Shown here: one piece after another, positions 28,369-39,137 of the stretch
Numbering within the stretch: position 1 is the stretch's first letter
Layout: each line of letters opens with the position of its first letter
From: Maritimibacter dapengensis
Lineage (GTDB): Bacteria > Pseudomonadota > Alphaproteobacteria > Rhodobacterales > Rhodobacteraceae
DNA: 64,000 nucleotides
Direction: 5' to 3'
NCBI RefSeq assembly: GCF_019218265.1
Contig: NZ_JAHUZE010000002.1
Coordinates: 372,001-436,000 of the forward strand
The notes under the pieces: model-generated
What the model was told of the DNA's origin: nothing
What the model saw: only the letters and a program-made list of their open reading frames with translations
Database searches by the model: none
Program-made: the position numbers and the translations under genes

Positions 28369-31300
28369 TTACTCCGCCGGAGCATGTTCGTCATGCACGT
28401 CGTCAGGCGCCTTGGGCGTGAACCGCGACACGAAGCGGCCGAAACCTTCCGTGTATGTCAGCATCACCGGCACCACGACCAGCGTCAGCAGCGAAGACGA
28501 GATCAGCCCGCCGATCACCGCATGGGCCATCGACGCATTCTGCCCGGTCCCTCCGTGGATATTCAGCGCGAGTGGCAACATCCCGAAGATCATGGCGAGC
28601 GTCGTCATGACGATGGGTCGGAAGCGGGTCCGGCCCGCATTCACCAGGGCGTCGTAAAGGTTCAGGCCGTCGTCGCGCACATGCTGGTTCGCATTGTCCA
28701 CGAGCAGGATCGCGTTCTTGGTCACGAGCCCCATGAGCATGATGAACCCGATAATCGACATCACGTTCAGGGTCGAATTGAACGCGAGCAACCCTCCCAT
28801 GACGCCGATAAGCGCGAGCGGGAGCGATGACATGATTGCAAATGGCTGCATGAACGAGCCGAATTGCGATGCGAGCACGAGGTAGATGAATATGATCGCG
28901 AGTGCGAGCGCCCCCGCCGCCGCAAGCCCCAGGTCCTGCATGTCCTCGACTTCGCCGCCGGTCCCCTGGCTGTAGCCGAGGGGATAGTCGAGACTGGCCG
29001 CGGCTTCCGTCACCGCAGCACTCACGTCGCCGGGGCGCGTCCCCGATGCAAGGTTCGCGGTGACGCGCACGGAGCGTTCACGGTTTTCACGGTTGATCTC
29101 GCCCGGACCCTCGGATTGCGTGATCGTGGCAACCTGATCGAGCCGGATGAGGTCCGATGACCCGGTCGCACCCGATTGCGCGATCGGCAGGCCGGCGAGA
29201 TAGCCGGTATCGGTGCGTGCCCAGTCGGGCAGCTTTACCACGACGTCGAGGCTTTCCCCTTGCGGCGAGGTCCATTCCGACACGGTCTGCCCTTCGAGCA
29301 TCGAAGACAAAGTGTCTCCGATGGAAGAAGCCGACACCCCAAGATCGAAGGCTGCGTCACGGTCGACTTCGATTCCCAGCGTGGGTTGCGGATCGTCGAG
29401 CGTGGTCTCCACATCGACGAGTCCCTCGATCTTGAGCATTTCGGCCTTCAGGTCGCCGGCGAGCTGTTCCAGAACGCGAAGATCCGGCCCGAAAATCTTG
29501 ATCTCGATCGGCGGGGCGACCGGTCCCATGCCTCCAGCAGCACCAACCGCGAAATCCGCGCCTGGAATTTGCTTCAATGCCTCGCGCACAGGGCTCGTAA
29601 GGTCCTGCGGCGTACGTTCGCGCTCGTGGGTCGGAACAAGGATGCCGACGATGGTGGCATTGTTGTCGCCGGACGTGGTCCCGGAGTTGATGGTCGCATA
29701 GGTCCCTGCGATCTCGGGGAACTCGTCGCGCAAGAGCGCATCGACTTGCGCGATTTTCTCGGCCGTACGGTCGAGCGAGGTGCCCACAGGGGTGGACAGA
29801 TCGACCTGGATTTCGCCCGTATCCGCCGCCGGAATGAACTCGCCCCCGATCATCGGGAACAGTGCGAATGAGCCGAAGAACGCGGCCACCGCTACGGACA
29901 CAGTGGTCTTACGGAATTTGAGCGCCTTGCGCAGGAGCTTGCCGTATTGCTCGCCCAACCATTCGAAGAAATGGTCGAAGCGCCCCACGAGACGCCCGAT
30001 GAACCCGCGCTTCACCCGTTCGTCCGCCGCCGGGTCGTACCAGACCGAGGACATCATCGGATCGAGCGTGAAGGACACAAAGAGCGAGATGAGCACCGCC
30101 ACCGACACAGTGATCCCGAATTGAAGGAAGAAACGTCCGATGATGCCCTCCATGAAGGCCACGGGCAGAAACACCGACACGATGGACAACGTCGTCGCGA
30201 GCACGGCCAGTCCGATCTCGTTCGTTCCGTCCAGCGCCGCCTGCTTGTGGGACTTGCCCATGTGCAGGTGTCGCATGATGTTTTCCCTGACCACGATCGC
30301 GTCGTCGATCAGAATACCGACGGACAGCGACAGAGCCATGAGCGTCATCATGTTGAGCGTGAAGCCGAGCGCATAGATCGCGGTCATCGTGGCGATGATC
30401 GAGATCGGCAGCGTCAGGCCGGTAATGACGGTCGAGCGCCATGAGTTCAGGAACAGGAACACGATGATCGTGGCAAGGATGGCGCCTTCGACGATCATGT
30501 TCTGCACGGAATGGAAACTTTCGACGACGGACTTGGAATTGTCCCGCAGGATGCGAATGTCGATACCCTCGAAATCAGGGTCATCCTGCATCTCGGCCAC
30601 GGCTTCGGTTACGCGTTCCGCAACGTCCACCGTGTTCGCGCCCTGGGTTTTCAAAACGTCGATGGCGAGCGCCTCTCGTCCGTCCACCATGGCAAGGCTG
30701 TCGCGCTCGGCGAGGCCCAGTGAAACGTTGGCGATGTCACCCAGCGTGATCGGTTGACCGGCGCGACGCGCGACGATGATATCCTCGAAGCCGCGCATGT
30801 TCTCGATCCGGCCTTCGACCTGCACCGATTGCGACTGTCCGCTGCCAGTCACCGCGCCAGCCGGAACGTCCTGGTTTTCCTGCGCGATCGCGGCCGCGAC
30901 TTCTGCGATTCCGACATTGAGCGCCTGTTGGCGGTCGGGGTCGATATCGACCTGCACCTGGCGAGGAAGACCGCCGACGACGCTGGCCTGGCCGACGCCT
31001 CTGAGGTTCGAGATATTCTTGGCGATGAAATCCTCGGTCACTTGCGTCAATGTGCCGATATCCAGTTCCTCGGACGATATGCCGACCGAGATGATCGGGA
31101 AATCAGATGGGTCGAAACGCAGGATGCGCGGGTCTTCGGCATTGTCCGGCAGGAGCGGCGCGACGTTCGACACGCGGTCGCGGACGTCCTGCACAGCCGT
31201 CGCGCTGTCCACTTCGAGGTCGAATTCGATGATGACGAGCGCGGAGCCCGTCAGCGCGGTTGCGGTGATGTTGTCGATGCCAGCGAGCGTGGAGACACCG

Positions 31301-31506
31301 TCCTCGATCGGTTCGATGATGTCGCTCTCGACAGCTTCCGGGGTCGCCCCCGGGTAGCTCGCCACGACCGCGACGACCGGGAAGTCCACGTCGGGAAACT
31401 GCTCGACCGGCAGGCGGGAATACGAGAACACGCCCACGACCATGAGCGCGATCATGACCATCGTCGCGAAGACGGGCTGGCCGACGCTGATACGGGTGAG
31501 GAACAT
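28369..31506 (-). CDS. RND-family efflux transporter (inner membrane pump)
   Basis: 1045 residues with the AcrB-type plan: helix 1 near residues 10-30, a large periplasmic loop, helices 2-6 around 335-480, a second large loop, and helices 8-12 near 865-1025. The proton-relay acidic pair is seen as [10 protein letters not shown] (about residue 404). It expels hydrophobic compounds or drugs across the outer membrane with a fusion protein and TolC. The fusion protein gene is directly upstream (three bases apart). No outer-membrane channel gene is nearby, so a shared TolC is expected. The substrate is unknown. Confidence 0.95.
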   Translation of the reverse strand: MFLTRISVGQPVFATMVMIALMVVGVFSYSRLPVEQFPDVDFPVVAVVASYPGATPEAVESDIIEPIEDGVSTLAGIDNITATALTGSALVIIEFDLEVDSATAVQDVRDRVSNVAPLLPDNAEDPRILRFDPSDFPIISVGISSEELDIGTLTQVTEDFIAKNISNLRGVGQASVVGGLPRQVQVDIDPDRQQALNVGIAEVAAAIAQENQDVPAGAVTGSGQSQSVQVEGRIENMRGFEDIIVARRAGQPITLGDIANVSLGLAERDSLAMVDGREALAIDVLKTQGANTVDVAERVTEAVAEMQDDPDFEGIDIRILRDNSKSVVESFHSVQNMIVEGAILATIIVFLFLNSWRSTVITGLTLPISIIATMTAIYALGFTLNMMTLMALSLSVGILIDDAIVVRENIMRHLHMGKSHKQAALDGTNEIGLAVLATTLSIVSVFLPVAFMEGIIGRFFLQFGITVSVAVLISLFVSFTLDPMMSSVWYDPAADERVKRGFIGRLVGRFDHFFEWLGEQYGKLLRKALKFRKTTVSVAVAAFFGSFALFPMIGGEFIPAADTGEIQVDLSTPVGTSLDRTAEKIAQVDALLRDEFPEIAGTYATINSGTTSGDNNATIVGILVPTHERERTPQDLTSPVREALKQIPGADFAVGAAGGMGPVAPPIEIKIFGPDLRVLEQLAGDLKAEMLKIEGLVDVETTLDDPQPTLGIEVDRDAAFDLGVSASSIGDTLSSMLEGQTVSEWTSPQGESLDVVVKLPDWARTDTGYLAGLPIAQSGATGSSDLIRLDQVATITQSEGPGEINRENRERSVRVTANLASGTRPGDVSAAVTEAAASLDYPLGYSQGTGGEVEDMQDLGLAAAGALALAIIFIYLVLASQFGSFMQPFAIMSSLPLALIGVMGGLLAFNSTLNVMSIIGFIMLMGLVTKNAILLVDNANQHVRDDGLNLYDALVNAGRTRFRPIVMTTLAMIFGMLPLALNIHGGTGQNASMAHAVIGGLISSSLLTLVVVPVMLTYTEGFGRFVSRFTPKAPDDVHDEHAPAE

Positions 31507-31509
31507 GGA

Positions 31510-32733
31510 TTACTCTCCGATCAGGGCGATTTTCTGGCCCGCCCGCAACTCGGGCAGGGCGGCGGCGACGATCGTGTCGCCCTCGCTGAGGCCGGTCGCG
31601 ACTTCGACCCGTGCGCCGTTCTCCCAATCGCGCGTCGTTTCGACGGATTGTCGAACCAACGTCTCGCCGTCGATCTTGAGCACGTAATTGCCCTCGGCAT
31701 CTTCACGAACGGCTTCAACAGGAACGGACAACGCGCCCTCCTTCTCGTCCAGCTTGATGAAGCCGGACGCGAACATGCCACCACGCAGAAGTCCGTCGCT
31801 GTTTTCCAGCGCGATATAGACGGGAAGGGCGCGCGATCCGGCGATAGCGACCGGGTTGATCCGCTCGACCATGCCCGCGAAGGCGCGGTCTCCGAACCCC
31901 TCGACGGTAAGTTCGACACGTTGGCCGGTCTGGATCATCGGGCTCTTCGACACAGGCGCGGTGGCCTCGACTTCGAAGGCCGACAGATCGACGATGGTGA
32001 ACAGGGGAGACCCGGTTGCAACGAATTCGCCGGCATCGGCCTGCCGTTCCGAGATGACACCGTCGAACGGCGCGCTCACGCTGGCCTTGTCGAGCGCGGC
32101 CTGTGCGTTCTCGACGGCGGTTTCCTGTGCAGCAAGCTGCGCCTGCAATTGCTGCAGCCCGGTGCGCGCGTTCTCCAGCGCGGTCGGCGCGGCAAGCTCG
32201 CGGTCGACCAGCGTTTCGGTCCGGGTGAAATCACTTTGCGCCTGCTGAACCTGAACGCGCGTCGCCTGTGCGTTGGACATGGCCTGCGCCAGTTGGTTTT
32301 CGAGGTTGTCGATGTCGAACCGGGCCAGGACGTCACCTTCGTTCACCGAGTCGCCTTCGCGAACCGAAACTTCGAGCAGGCGGGCGGAGACTTCGGCAGA
32401 GAGGTGCACCTGTCGGGCCGGGGTCAGCGAACCGGTCATCCGCAACGTGTCTTCGAGCAGCATGGGTGCGATGGTCTCGACCTCGTACGGTGCAAGTTGC
32501 ACGATGCTTTCGCGAGGCGCTTCCACCACTGGGGCGGGGGCCGCAGCCATTTGTGACGGCTGATAGACTTCCGTGTAATAGTAGCCGCCCCCAGCGACGA
32601 GCACCGCCATGAACAACACGAACCACGGCCATTTCCGCCGCTTCTTCGGTTCTTCGCCACGTGCGATCATTTCCGCGCGCGCTTTTTCGCGCTTGTTCAT
32701 CGCCCAGTCAGGCTTCGGATTTTCCATGTTCAT
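31510..32733 (-). CDS. RND efflux membrane-fusion (periplasmic adaptor) protein
   Basis: 407 residues. It has an N-terminal membrane anchor (about residues 35-55, WPWFVLFMAVLVAGG) rather than a lipobox. Then come a lipoyl-like half domain, a coiled-coil hairpin rich in Gln/Ala (about 135-200), and beta-barrel and membrane-proximal domains. It links the RND pump to an outer-membrane channel. The ATG at 32733 is fixed by GAGGAG six bases upstream and overlaps the stop of the regulator gene (ATGA). Confidence 0.93.
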   Translation of the reverse strand: MNMENPKPDWAMNKREKARAEMIARGEEPKKRRKWPWFVLFMAVLVAGGGYYYTEVYQPSQMAAAPAPVVEAPRESIVQLAPYEVETIAPMLLEDTLRMTGSLTPARQVHLSAEVSARLLEVSVREGDSVNEGDVLARFDIDNLENQLAQAMSNAQATRVQVQQAQSDFTRTETLVDRELAAPTALENARTGLQQLQAQLAAQETAVENAQAALDKASVSAPFDGVISERQADAGEFVATGSPLFTIVDLSAFEVEATAPVSKSPMIQTGQRVELTVEGFGDRAFAGMVERINPVAIAGSRALPVYIALENSDGLLRGGMFASGFIKLDEKEGALSVPVEAVREDAEGNYVLKIDGETLVRQSVETTRDWENGARVEVATGLSEGDTIVAAALPELRAGQKIALIGE

Positions 32734-33200
32734 GACTGCTCCTCGTAGGCAGCGGATTTCGTGTAATGCCGGTCCCATTGGGCGAGAAACTCGGCGGAAT
32801 TGCGGAAAAACTCGGCAAGATTGCAGACACGCTCCTGCGCGCCATGACGCTCGGCCGGGAATGCGCGGGCGGCTGCGTCCAGCGCGTCGGCACGCTCACC
32901 AAAGCGTTGTGACATGGACTGAAGGGTGCGCCGTGCCGGGTCGTCTGCGGCCCGGTAACTGTCCTGCCGGGTCCCGAGCGCGCCCACGCGTTCCAAGGCG
33001 CCCTTTTCGGCGAGCAGACGGCAATTCGTCGATGCGGACGCTTTCGAAATGCCGAGAGCGTCGGAGATCTCGTTCAATGTACGGGGGTCACCTTCGGCCA
33101 CGAGGTATCCAAGAATCTGCCCTGCAATGCGCGGTAGACCGTCTTCTTGGGTGAAAAACCCCATAAGTTCGATGAAATGTTCAACCGGATCCTGTGCCAT
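32730..33200 (-). CDS. GbsR/MarR-like transcriptional regulator
   Basis: 156 residues with a winged helix-turn-helix (about residues 40-90: TLNEISDALGISKASASTNC) and a helical C-terminal region. The wording FFTQEDGLPRIAGQILGYL at the N-terminus is typical of GbsR-type MarR relatives. It is the first gene of a three-gene operon with the fusion protein and pump, overlapping the former by four bases. It is therefore probably their local, ligand-responsive repressor. Confidence 0.87.
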   Translation of the reverse strand: MAQDPVEHFIELMGFFTQEDGLPRIAGQILGYLVAEGDPRTLNEISDALGISKASASTNCRLLAEKGALERVGALGTRQDSYRAADDPARRTLQSMSQRFGERADALDAAARAFPAERHGAQERVCNLAEFFRNSAEFLAQWDRHYTKSAAYEEQS

Positions 33201-33353
33201 GCGCGCGATATAGGCGGGTGATTGTGACCGTTCAATGGCAATTGAACGATTTTAACGACATTCTTCCGCGCCGCGTCAATTCGGCTTGCAGGCATTGCCC
33301 CCAACCCCCACCTGATTTATTGAGACGCCACCTCGCGCACAGGAGTTGACCCC

Positions 33354-35195
33354 ATGCCCTATTATCGTTCCCGTCGATCCACTCATGGCCGTAACATGGC
33401 CGGCGCACGTGGCCTGTGGCGCGCCACGGGCATGAAGGACGAAGATTTCGGCAAGCCGATTATCGCGGTCGTCAACAGTTTCACGCAATTCGTGCCCGGT
33501 CACGTCCACTTGAAGGACTTGGGCCAGCTCGTCGCAGGCGAGATCGAAAAGGCCGGCGGCGTGGCCAAGGAGTTCAACACGATCGCGGTCGACGACGGGA
33601 TCGCGATGGGCCACGACGGGATGCTCTATTCACTCCCCTCGCGCGAAATCATCGCAGACAGCGTGGAATACATGGTCAACGCCCATTGCGCCGATGCGAT
33701 GGTCTGTATCTCCAACTGCGACAAGATCACGCCGGGCATGATGATGGCCGCTATGCGGCTCAACATCCCGGTGATCTTCGTCTCTGGCGGGCCCATGGAG
33801 GCAGGCAAGGTGACGGTGGACGACCTCGAACGCGCCGTAGACCTCGTGGACGCGATGGTCGTGGCCGCCGACGACAATTACACCGACGAACAGGTCGCCG
33901 AATTCGAACAGAACGCGTGCCCCACGTGCGGGTCGTGTTCCGGCATGTTCACCGCCAACTCGATGAACTGCCTCGCCGAGGCGCTGGGCCTCGCGCTTCC
34001 GGGCAACGGCTCGACCCTCGCCACACATGCCGATCGCGAGCGGCTGTTCCGCGAAGCCGGGCGCCGGATCGTCGAGATCACCAAGCTGCACTACGAAGTC
34101 GAGGACAAAGGCTATCTGCCGCGCGAAATCGCAACGTTCAAAGCCTTCGAGAACGCCATGTCGATGGATATTGCCATGGGCGGCTCGACCAACACCGTGC
34201 TCCACCTGCTGGCCATCGCCTATGAAGGCAAGGTGGACTTCACCATGGACGATATCGACCGGCTGTCGCGCAAAGTGCCGGTCCTGTGCAAGGTCGCACC
34301 GGCGAAATCCGATGTTCACATGGAGGACGTTCACCGCGCGGGCGGTATCTTCGGCATTCTGGGCGAGATGCTCCGTGGCGGGCTTCTGCACGGCGACGTG
34401 CGCACCGTGCATTCCGACACAATGGCCGAAGCCATCGCCAAATGGGACGTGGTCGTCTCGAACGACGAGGCGATCGACACGTTCTATCGTGCCGCTCCGG
34501 GCGGGGTGCGTACGACGCAGGCGTTTTCGACCGAGAACCGCTACAAGGAACTGGACCGCGACCGCGAGAACGGCGTGATCCGGACCGTAGAGCACGCGTT
34601 CTCGCAGGATGGCGGTCTCGCTGTCCTGTTCGGCAACATCGCCGAGAACGGCTGCATCGTGAAAACAGCAGGCGTCGACGACTCGATCCTGAAGTTCACC
34701 GGGAAGGCCCGGGTCTACGAAAGCCAGGACGACGCGGTGAACGGCATCCTGACCGGAGAAGTGGGTGAGGGCGAAGTCGTCGTGATCCGCTTCGAAGGGC
34801 CCCAGGGCGGGCCGGGTATGCAGGAGATGCTCTATCCGACGAGCTACCTGAAGTCCAAAGGTCTGGGCGCGGCCTGCGCGCTTCTGACGGACGGGCGTTT
34901 CTCCGGCGGCACGTCGGGGCTGTCGATCGGTCACGTCTCGCCAGAAGCGCATGAGGGCGGGCTGATCGGGCTGGTCGAGACCGGCGACACCATCGAGATC
35001 GACATCCCGAACCGGACCATCAATCTCGCCGTGGCCGACAATGAACTGGCTGCGCGCCGCGAGGACAAGGGCCCGCTGCCCTGGAAACCGAAGGCACCGC
35101 GCAAACGCGCCGTGTCGACCGCGCTGAAGGCCTATGCATTGCTCGCATCTTCGGCCAACAAAGGTGGCGTTCGTATCCTGCCCGGCGAGGAGTGA
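33354..35195 (+). CDS. ilvD: Dihydroxy-acid dehydratase IlvD
   Basis: 613 residues, the usual length. It converts 2,3-dihydroxy-3-methylbutanoate (or -pentanoate) to the 2-oxo acid in valine and isoleucine synthesis. Cluster-ligand and family motifs are present: [10 protein letters not shown] (about residues 122-131), [18 protein letters not shown] (about 194-211) and the C-terminal [21 protein letters not shown]. It stands alone, followed by a palindromic repeat element. No leader peptide or attenuator is apparent in the 153 bases upstream. Confidence 0.97.
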   Translation: MPYYRSRRSTHGRNMAGARGLWRATGMKDEDFGKPIIAVVNSFTQFVPGHVHLKDLGQLVAGEIEKAGGVAKEFNTIAVDDGIAMGHDGMLYSLPSREIIADSVEYMVNAHCADAMVCISNCDKITPGMMMAAMRLNIPVIFVSGGPMEAGKVTVDDLERAVDLVDAMVVAADDNYTDEQVAEFEQNACPTCGSCSGMFTANSMNCLAEALGLALPGNGSTLATHADRERLFREAGRRIVEITKLHYEVEDKGYLPREIATFKAFENAMSMDIAMGGSTNTVLHLLAIAYEGKVDFTMDDIDRLSRKVPVLCKVAPAKSDVHMEDVHRAGGIFGILGEMLRGGLLHGDVRTVHSDTMAEAIAKWDVVVSNDEAIDTFYRAAPGGVRTTQAFSTENRYKELDRDRENGVIRTVEHAFSQDGGLAVLFGNIAENGCIVKTAGVDDSILKFTGKARVYESQDDAVNGILTGEVGEGEVVVIRFEGPQGGPGMQEMLYPTSYLKSKGLGAACALLTDGRFSGGTSGLSIGHVSPEAHEGGLIGLVETGDTIEIDIPNRTINLAVADNELAARREDKGPLPWKPKAPRKRAVSTALKAYALLASSANKGGVRILPGEE

Positions 35196-35208
35196 CAGGA
35201 CGAAGCAA

Positions 35209-35257
35209 GCGGGGGCCAGCCCCCGCACCCCCGGCATATTTCGGGCACGATGAAGAC
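35209..35257. repeat. Palindromic intergenic element (ilvD 3' end)
   Basis: Eight-base GCGGGGGC/GCCCCCGC arms separated by two bases (35209-35226) are followed by a C-rich run, CATATTTCGG and GATGAAG. From memory of Rhodobacterales genomes this combination recurs after many genes and acts like a transcription end signal. A single copy in this window cannot prove that. Confidence 0.5.
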
Positions 35258-35277
35258 GCATCTGACGGGACAGGGTG

Positions 35278-37059
35278 ATGGCTGACAACAACGAAGATCG
35301 CGAAAAATCCCGCAAGATCGGTGCACTGAGCGGGTTGTGGCCGTTCATGGCGCCCTACAAGGTGATGCTCTTCGCGGCGGTCGGCGCGCTGGTTGCGACG
35401 GCAGGGATTTCGCTGGTCATGCCGCTGGCGGTGCGCCGGGTGATCGACGGCTTTTCCACCTCGGCGGATAGGTTGCTCGACCAGTATTTCATGGCGGCGC
35501 TGGGCGTCGCGGTCGCGCTCGCGGTCGGGACAGGGTTGCGCTATTACCTCGTGACCCGTTTGGGCGAGCGGGTGGTGGCCGATATTCGCGGGGCCGTCTT
35601 CGCGCGTGTTATCGGCATGAGTCCGGCCTTCTTCGAAAAGATCATGACCGGCGAGGTCCTGTCGCGGATCACAACGGACACGACGCTGATCCTCTCGGTG
35701 ATAGGTTCGTCCGTCTCGGTCGCCCTGCGCAACATGCTGATTTTCGCAGGTGGGTCGGTGATGCTGCTCTTCACGTCGGCCAAGCTGACCGGGCTCGTGC
35801 TGCTGATCGTGCCGCTGGTCATGGTGCCGATCATCGTGCTGGGGCGGCGGATGCGCGTCCTCAGCCGCGAGAACCAGGACTGGATCGCCCGGTCGTCGGG
35901 CAAGGCCTCCGAAGACCTGTTGTCTGTGCAGACCGTGCAGGCCTTCACACACGAAGAGCCATCGCGCGCACGGTTCCGCGACGTGACCGAGGAGAGCTTC
36001 AAGTCCGCCCAGAAACGCATCACCACGCGGGCGCTGATGACGGTGATCGTCATCACCCTGATCTTCTCCGGCGTCGTCGGCGTGCTCTGGATCGGGGCCC
36101 GCGACGTTCGGGCCGACGAGATGTCGATCGGCGCGCTGGTACAATTCGTGATCTACGCGATCATGGTCGCGGGGGCGGTCGGCGCGCTGTCGGAAATCTG
36201 GTCCGAGCTGCAACGCGCAGCGGGCGCGACCGAGCGGCTCGTCGAACTGCTCAACGCCGAGGACGAGGTGAACGACCCTTCCGCGCCCAAACCCATGCCC
36301 ACCCCCGTGCGCGGTGCCATCGACTTCGAAAACGTGACATTCCGCTATCCCGCACGCCCCGAACAAGTGGCGCTGCAGGATGTGGACCTGCATGTGAAGC
36401 CCGGCGAAACCGTGGCGCTGGTTGGCCCCTCCGGGGCAGGCAAGTCGACCATCATCCAACTCCTGCAACGGTTCTATGACCCGGCGGATGGCGCGGTGAA
36501 GGTGGACGGCACCGACCTGCGTGACGTCGCGCGGGCCGACTTCCGCCAGCATATCGCGCTCGTGCCCCAGGACGCGGTGATCTTTGCCGAAACCGCGCGC
36601 GAGAACATCCGTTTCGGGCGGCTCGACGCCACGGATGCCGAGGTCGAAGCAGCCGCGAAAGCCGCCGCCGCACACGACTTCCTGATGAAGCTGCCCGAGG
36701 GCTACGACAGCTATGTCGGTGAGCGCGGCGTGATGTTGTCGGGGGGACAGAAACAGCGCATCGCCATCGCCCGTGCCATCCTGCGCGACGCGCCGATCCT
36801 TCTTTTGGACGAGGCAACCTCGGCGCTCGATGCCGAGAGCGAGCGGCTGGTGCAATCCGCCGTGGAAGAGATGTCCAAGGGGCGCACCACGCTCATCATC
36901 GCGCACCGCCTTGCAACGGTGAAAAAGGCCGACCGCATCATCGTGTTCGAGGACGGGCGCATCGTCGGGCAGGGCACCCATGACGAGTTGGTGGGGCAGG
37001 GCGGCCTTTATGCCCGGCTCGCGCGACTTCAGTTCACCGAAGGTCTCGCAGCCGAATAG
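35278..37059 (+). CDS. Type I ABC exporter half-transporter (MsbA-like)
   Basis: 593 residues: six-helix membrane domain (about 20-310) fused to an ATPase domain with Walker A GPSGAGKST, signature LSGGQKQRIAIARA, Walker B ILLLDEATSALDAE and switch histidine IAHRLATV. It works as a homodimer exporting lipids or hydrophobic compounds. The ATG at 35278 is preferred over the adjoining GTG at 35275. No neighbour reveals the substrate. Confidence 0.92.
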   Translation: MADNNEDREKSRKIGALSGLWPFMAPYKVMLFAAVGALVATAGISLVMPLAVRRVIDGFSTSADRLLDQYFMAALGVAVALAVGTGLRYYLVTRLGERVVADIRGAVFARVIGMSPAFFEKIMTGEVLSRITTDTTLILSVIGSSVSVALRNMLIFAGGSVMLLFTSAKLTGLVLLIVPLVMVPIIVLGRRMRVLSRENQDWIARSSGKASEDLLSVQTVQAFTHEEPSRARFRDVTEESFKSAQKRITTRALMTVIVITLIFSGVVGVLWIGARDVRADEMSIGALVQFVIYAIMVAGAVGALSEIWSELQRAAGATERLVELLNAEDEVNDPSAPKPMPTPVRGAIDFENVTFRYPARPEQVALQDVDLHVKPGETVALVGPSGAGKSTIIQLLQRFYDPADGAVKVDGTDLRDVARADFRQHIALVPQDAVIFAETARENIRFGRLDATDAEVEAAAKAAAAHDFLMKLPEGYDSYVGERGVMLSGGQKQRIAIARAILRDAPILLLDEATSALDAESERLVQSAVEEMSKGRTTLIIAHRLATVKKADRIIVFEDGRIVGQGTHDELVGQGGLYARLARLQFTEGLAAE

Positions 37060-37151
37060 GCAAGCCCCGCAGCGACGTAAAGCTTGCGAGGGGGCGAAAA
37101 AACACCCATTTCTTACGTCAAGGGTCAGGGAAGCGACCCAAGGGAGGAAAT

Positions 37152-39044
37152 ATGGGACGATACGAATTCAGCTCGCTCGCTGCACGCAACGAGATCGAGG
37201 CCGAGAAGCCGTGGGAACAGCGTAACCTGCCCACGACGATCTACGACATTCTTTCTGGGACAGCAGGCAAGTTCGGCGACCGAAAGGCCGTCTCGTTCCA
37301 GATCGAAAGCGGCCCCAAGGACAAAGCCGAGACCCTGTCGTGGACAACGCTTCATGACAAGACGGTGCAGGCCGCGAACCTGTTTCGCTCGCTCGGTGTC
37401 GGGCAGAACGACGTTGTCGCCTATGTGCTTCCGAATGCGAACGAGACGCTGATCACGCTCATGGGTGGCATGATTTCAGGCATCGTCGCGCCGATCAATC
37501 CGCTTTTGGAGCCGGAGCAGATCGCTTCGATCCTGCGTCAGACCGGAGCCAAGGTCGTCGTCACGTTGCGCGGGTTTCCGAAGACGGACGTGGCCGAGAA
37601 GGTGCACGAAGCGCTGGAGGATGCGCCGGACGTCAAGCACGTGCTGGAAATCGACCTCAACCGTTACCTGACCCCGCCGAAGAAATGGATCGTGCCCCTG
37701 ATCCGGCCGAAGGTCAGCCCGAAGCATTCGGCCAAAGTGCAGAATTTCAACGAGGCGATTGCGTCGCAGCCGAAGACACTCACCTTCGACGACGAGAAGG
37801 TTGACCGCGTGGCGGCCTATTTTCACACCGGCGGCACGACGGGCATGCCGAAAGTGGCGCAGCACAAATATTCCGGGATCATCTACAACGGGTGGCTCGG
37901 GGCCAACCTGCTCTTTGACGAGACCGACGTTCTGATCTGCCCGCTGCCGCTTTTCCATGTCTTTGCGGTGCATGTCGTTTTCATGGCCGTGCTCACTGCG
38001 GGCTCCCACGTCGTCTTCCCGACGCCTGCGGGCTACCGGGGCGAGGGCGTCTTCGACAATTTCTGGAAGCTGATCGAACGCTACGGCGTGACCTTCGTCA
38101 TCACGGTCCCGACCGCGATCTCGGCACTCATGCAACGCCCGGTGGATGCGGATGTCTCGACGCTCAAAGTGGCGTTCTCCGGGTCGTCGCCGCTTCCTGT
38201 CGAGCTGTTCAACCGGTTCGAGAAGGCCACGGACGTCAAGATCGTGGAAGGCTACGGGCTGACCGAGGCGACCTGCCTCGTGTCCTGCAACCCCACCGAT
38301 GGCGTGAAGAAAATCGGCTCGGTCGGCATCCCGTTCCCCTACACGGACGTGAAGATTCTGCAATGCGACGCGGACGGCACGATCACCAAGGAATGCGGTG
38401 TCGAAGAGGTCGGCGAAATCTGCGTGTCGAACCCCGGCGTCTATGTCGGCAAGACCTACACCGATGACACCAAAAATGTCGGCCTCGTCGCAGGAAACAA
38501 GTATCTGCGCACCGGCGACCTTGGGCGGCTCGATGAAGACGGCTATCTCTGGATCACCGGACGCGCGAAGGACATCATCATCCGGGGCGGCCACAACATC
38601 GACCCGGCCGAGATCGAGGAGGCGCTGGCGGGCCATGACGCGGTCGCCGTCGTGGGCGCGATCGGCCAACCCGACCCGGTCGCGGGCGAATTGCCCTGCG
38701 CCTTCGTCGAATTGGTGGACGGGGCGAGCGTCACCGAGAAAGAGCTTATGGATTATGCCCGCGAGCATATTTCCGAACGCGCGGCGGTGCCGAAGTACAT
38801 CGAGATCATGGACGAGATCCCCAAGACGGGAGTCGGCAAAGTATTCAAACCTGACTTGCGCAAATCCGCCATCATGCGGGTCTATAACGAAGCGTTGGAA
38901 GACGAGGGGCTTTCGGCACGCGTCGTGAGCGTCGTGGAGGACAAGAAGCGCGGGCTTGTGGCCCAGATCGAGGATCGTGGGGCGGATCGGGGCAAGGCGG
39001 AACACGTCCTGGGCAATTTCACACGACCCTTCGACTGGGTCTGA
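37152..39044 (+). CDS. Acyl-CoA synthetase (AMP-forming)
   Basis: 630-residue adenylating enzyme. The ATP-binding loop is HTGGTTGMPKVAQ (about residue 228), the A5 region VEGYGLTEATC, the A7/A8 hinge TGDLGRLDEDGYLWITGRAKD, and the catalytic lysine lies in GVGKVFKP (about 575). It activates a carboxylic acid with ATP and joins it to CoA. Length and the loop near residues 175-215 recall fatty acyl-CoA synthetases, but the substrate cannot be read from the sequence. A strong ribosome site (GGGAGGAA) precedes the start. It stands as a single gene with its own terminator. Confidence 0.9.
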   Translation: MGRYEFSSLAARNEIEAEKPWEQRNLPTTIYDILSGTAGKFGDRKAVSFQIESGPKDKAETLSWTTLHDKTVQAANLFRSLGVGQNDVVAYVLPNANETLITLMGGMISGIVAPINPLLEPEQIASILRQTGAKVVVTLRGFPKTDVAEKVHEALEDAPDVKHVLEIDLNRYLTPPKKWIVPLIRPKVSPKHSAKVQNFNEAIASQPKTLTFDDEKVDRVAAYFHTGGTTGMPKVAQHKYSGIIYNGWLGANLLFDETDVLICPLPLFHVFAVHVVFMAVLTAGSHVVFPTPAGYRGEGVFDNFWKLIERYGVTFVITVPTAISALMQRPVDADVSTLKVAFSGSSPLPVELFNRFEKATDVKIVEGYGLTEATCLVSCNPTDGVKKIGSVGIPFPYTDVKILQCDADGTITKECGVEEVGEICVSNPGVYVGKTYTDDTKNVGLVAGNKYLRTGDLGRLDEDGYLWITGRAKDIIIRGGHNIDPAEIEEALAGHDAVAVVGAIGQPDPVAGELPCAFVELVDGASVTEKELMDYAREHISERAAVPKYIEIMDEIPKTGVGKVFKPDLRKSAIMRVYNEALEDEGLSARVVSVVEDKKRGLVAQIEDRGADRGKAEHVLGNFTRPFDWV

Positions 39045-39064
39045 GGTCCGATCCCGAAAAGCGC

Positions 39065-39093
39065 CGACCGGCGCGGTTTCCCGGCGCCGGTCG
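39065..39093. terminator. Bidirectional terminator between acyl-CoA synthetase and luxI genes
   Basis: Ten-base perfect arms (39065-39074, 39084-39093) with a nine-base loop. On the minus strand a TTTTC tail follows a few bases later, so it fits luxI best. Confidence 0.7.
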
Positions 39094-39137
39094 TGGCAAG
39101 CAGCAGACGTTGCCCTCCCCAAGGGCAAGGCTGCGCG

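Noticed and set aside
30754-32556. 600-codon open frame antisense to the RND pump and fusion protein genes
   Set aside because: Spans two well-identified genes on the other strand and shows no family motif.
33630-36981. Long antisense frames over ilvD and the ABC exporter
   Set aside because: Shadows of conserved genes; low-complexity Arg/Gly/His products.
37476-39128. 550-codon frame antisense to the acyl-CoA synthetase
   Set aside because: Shadow frame; the plus-strand enzyme has all adenylation motifs.
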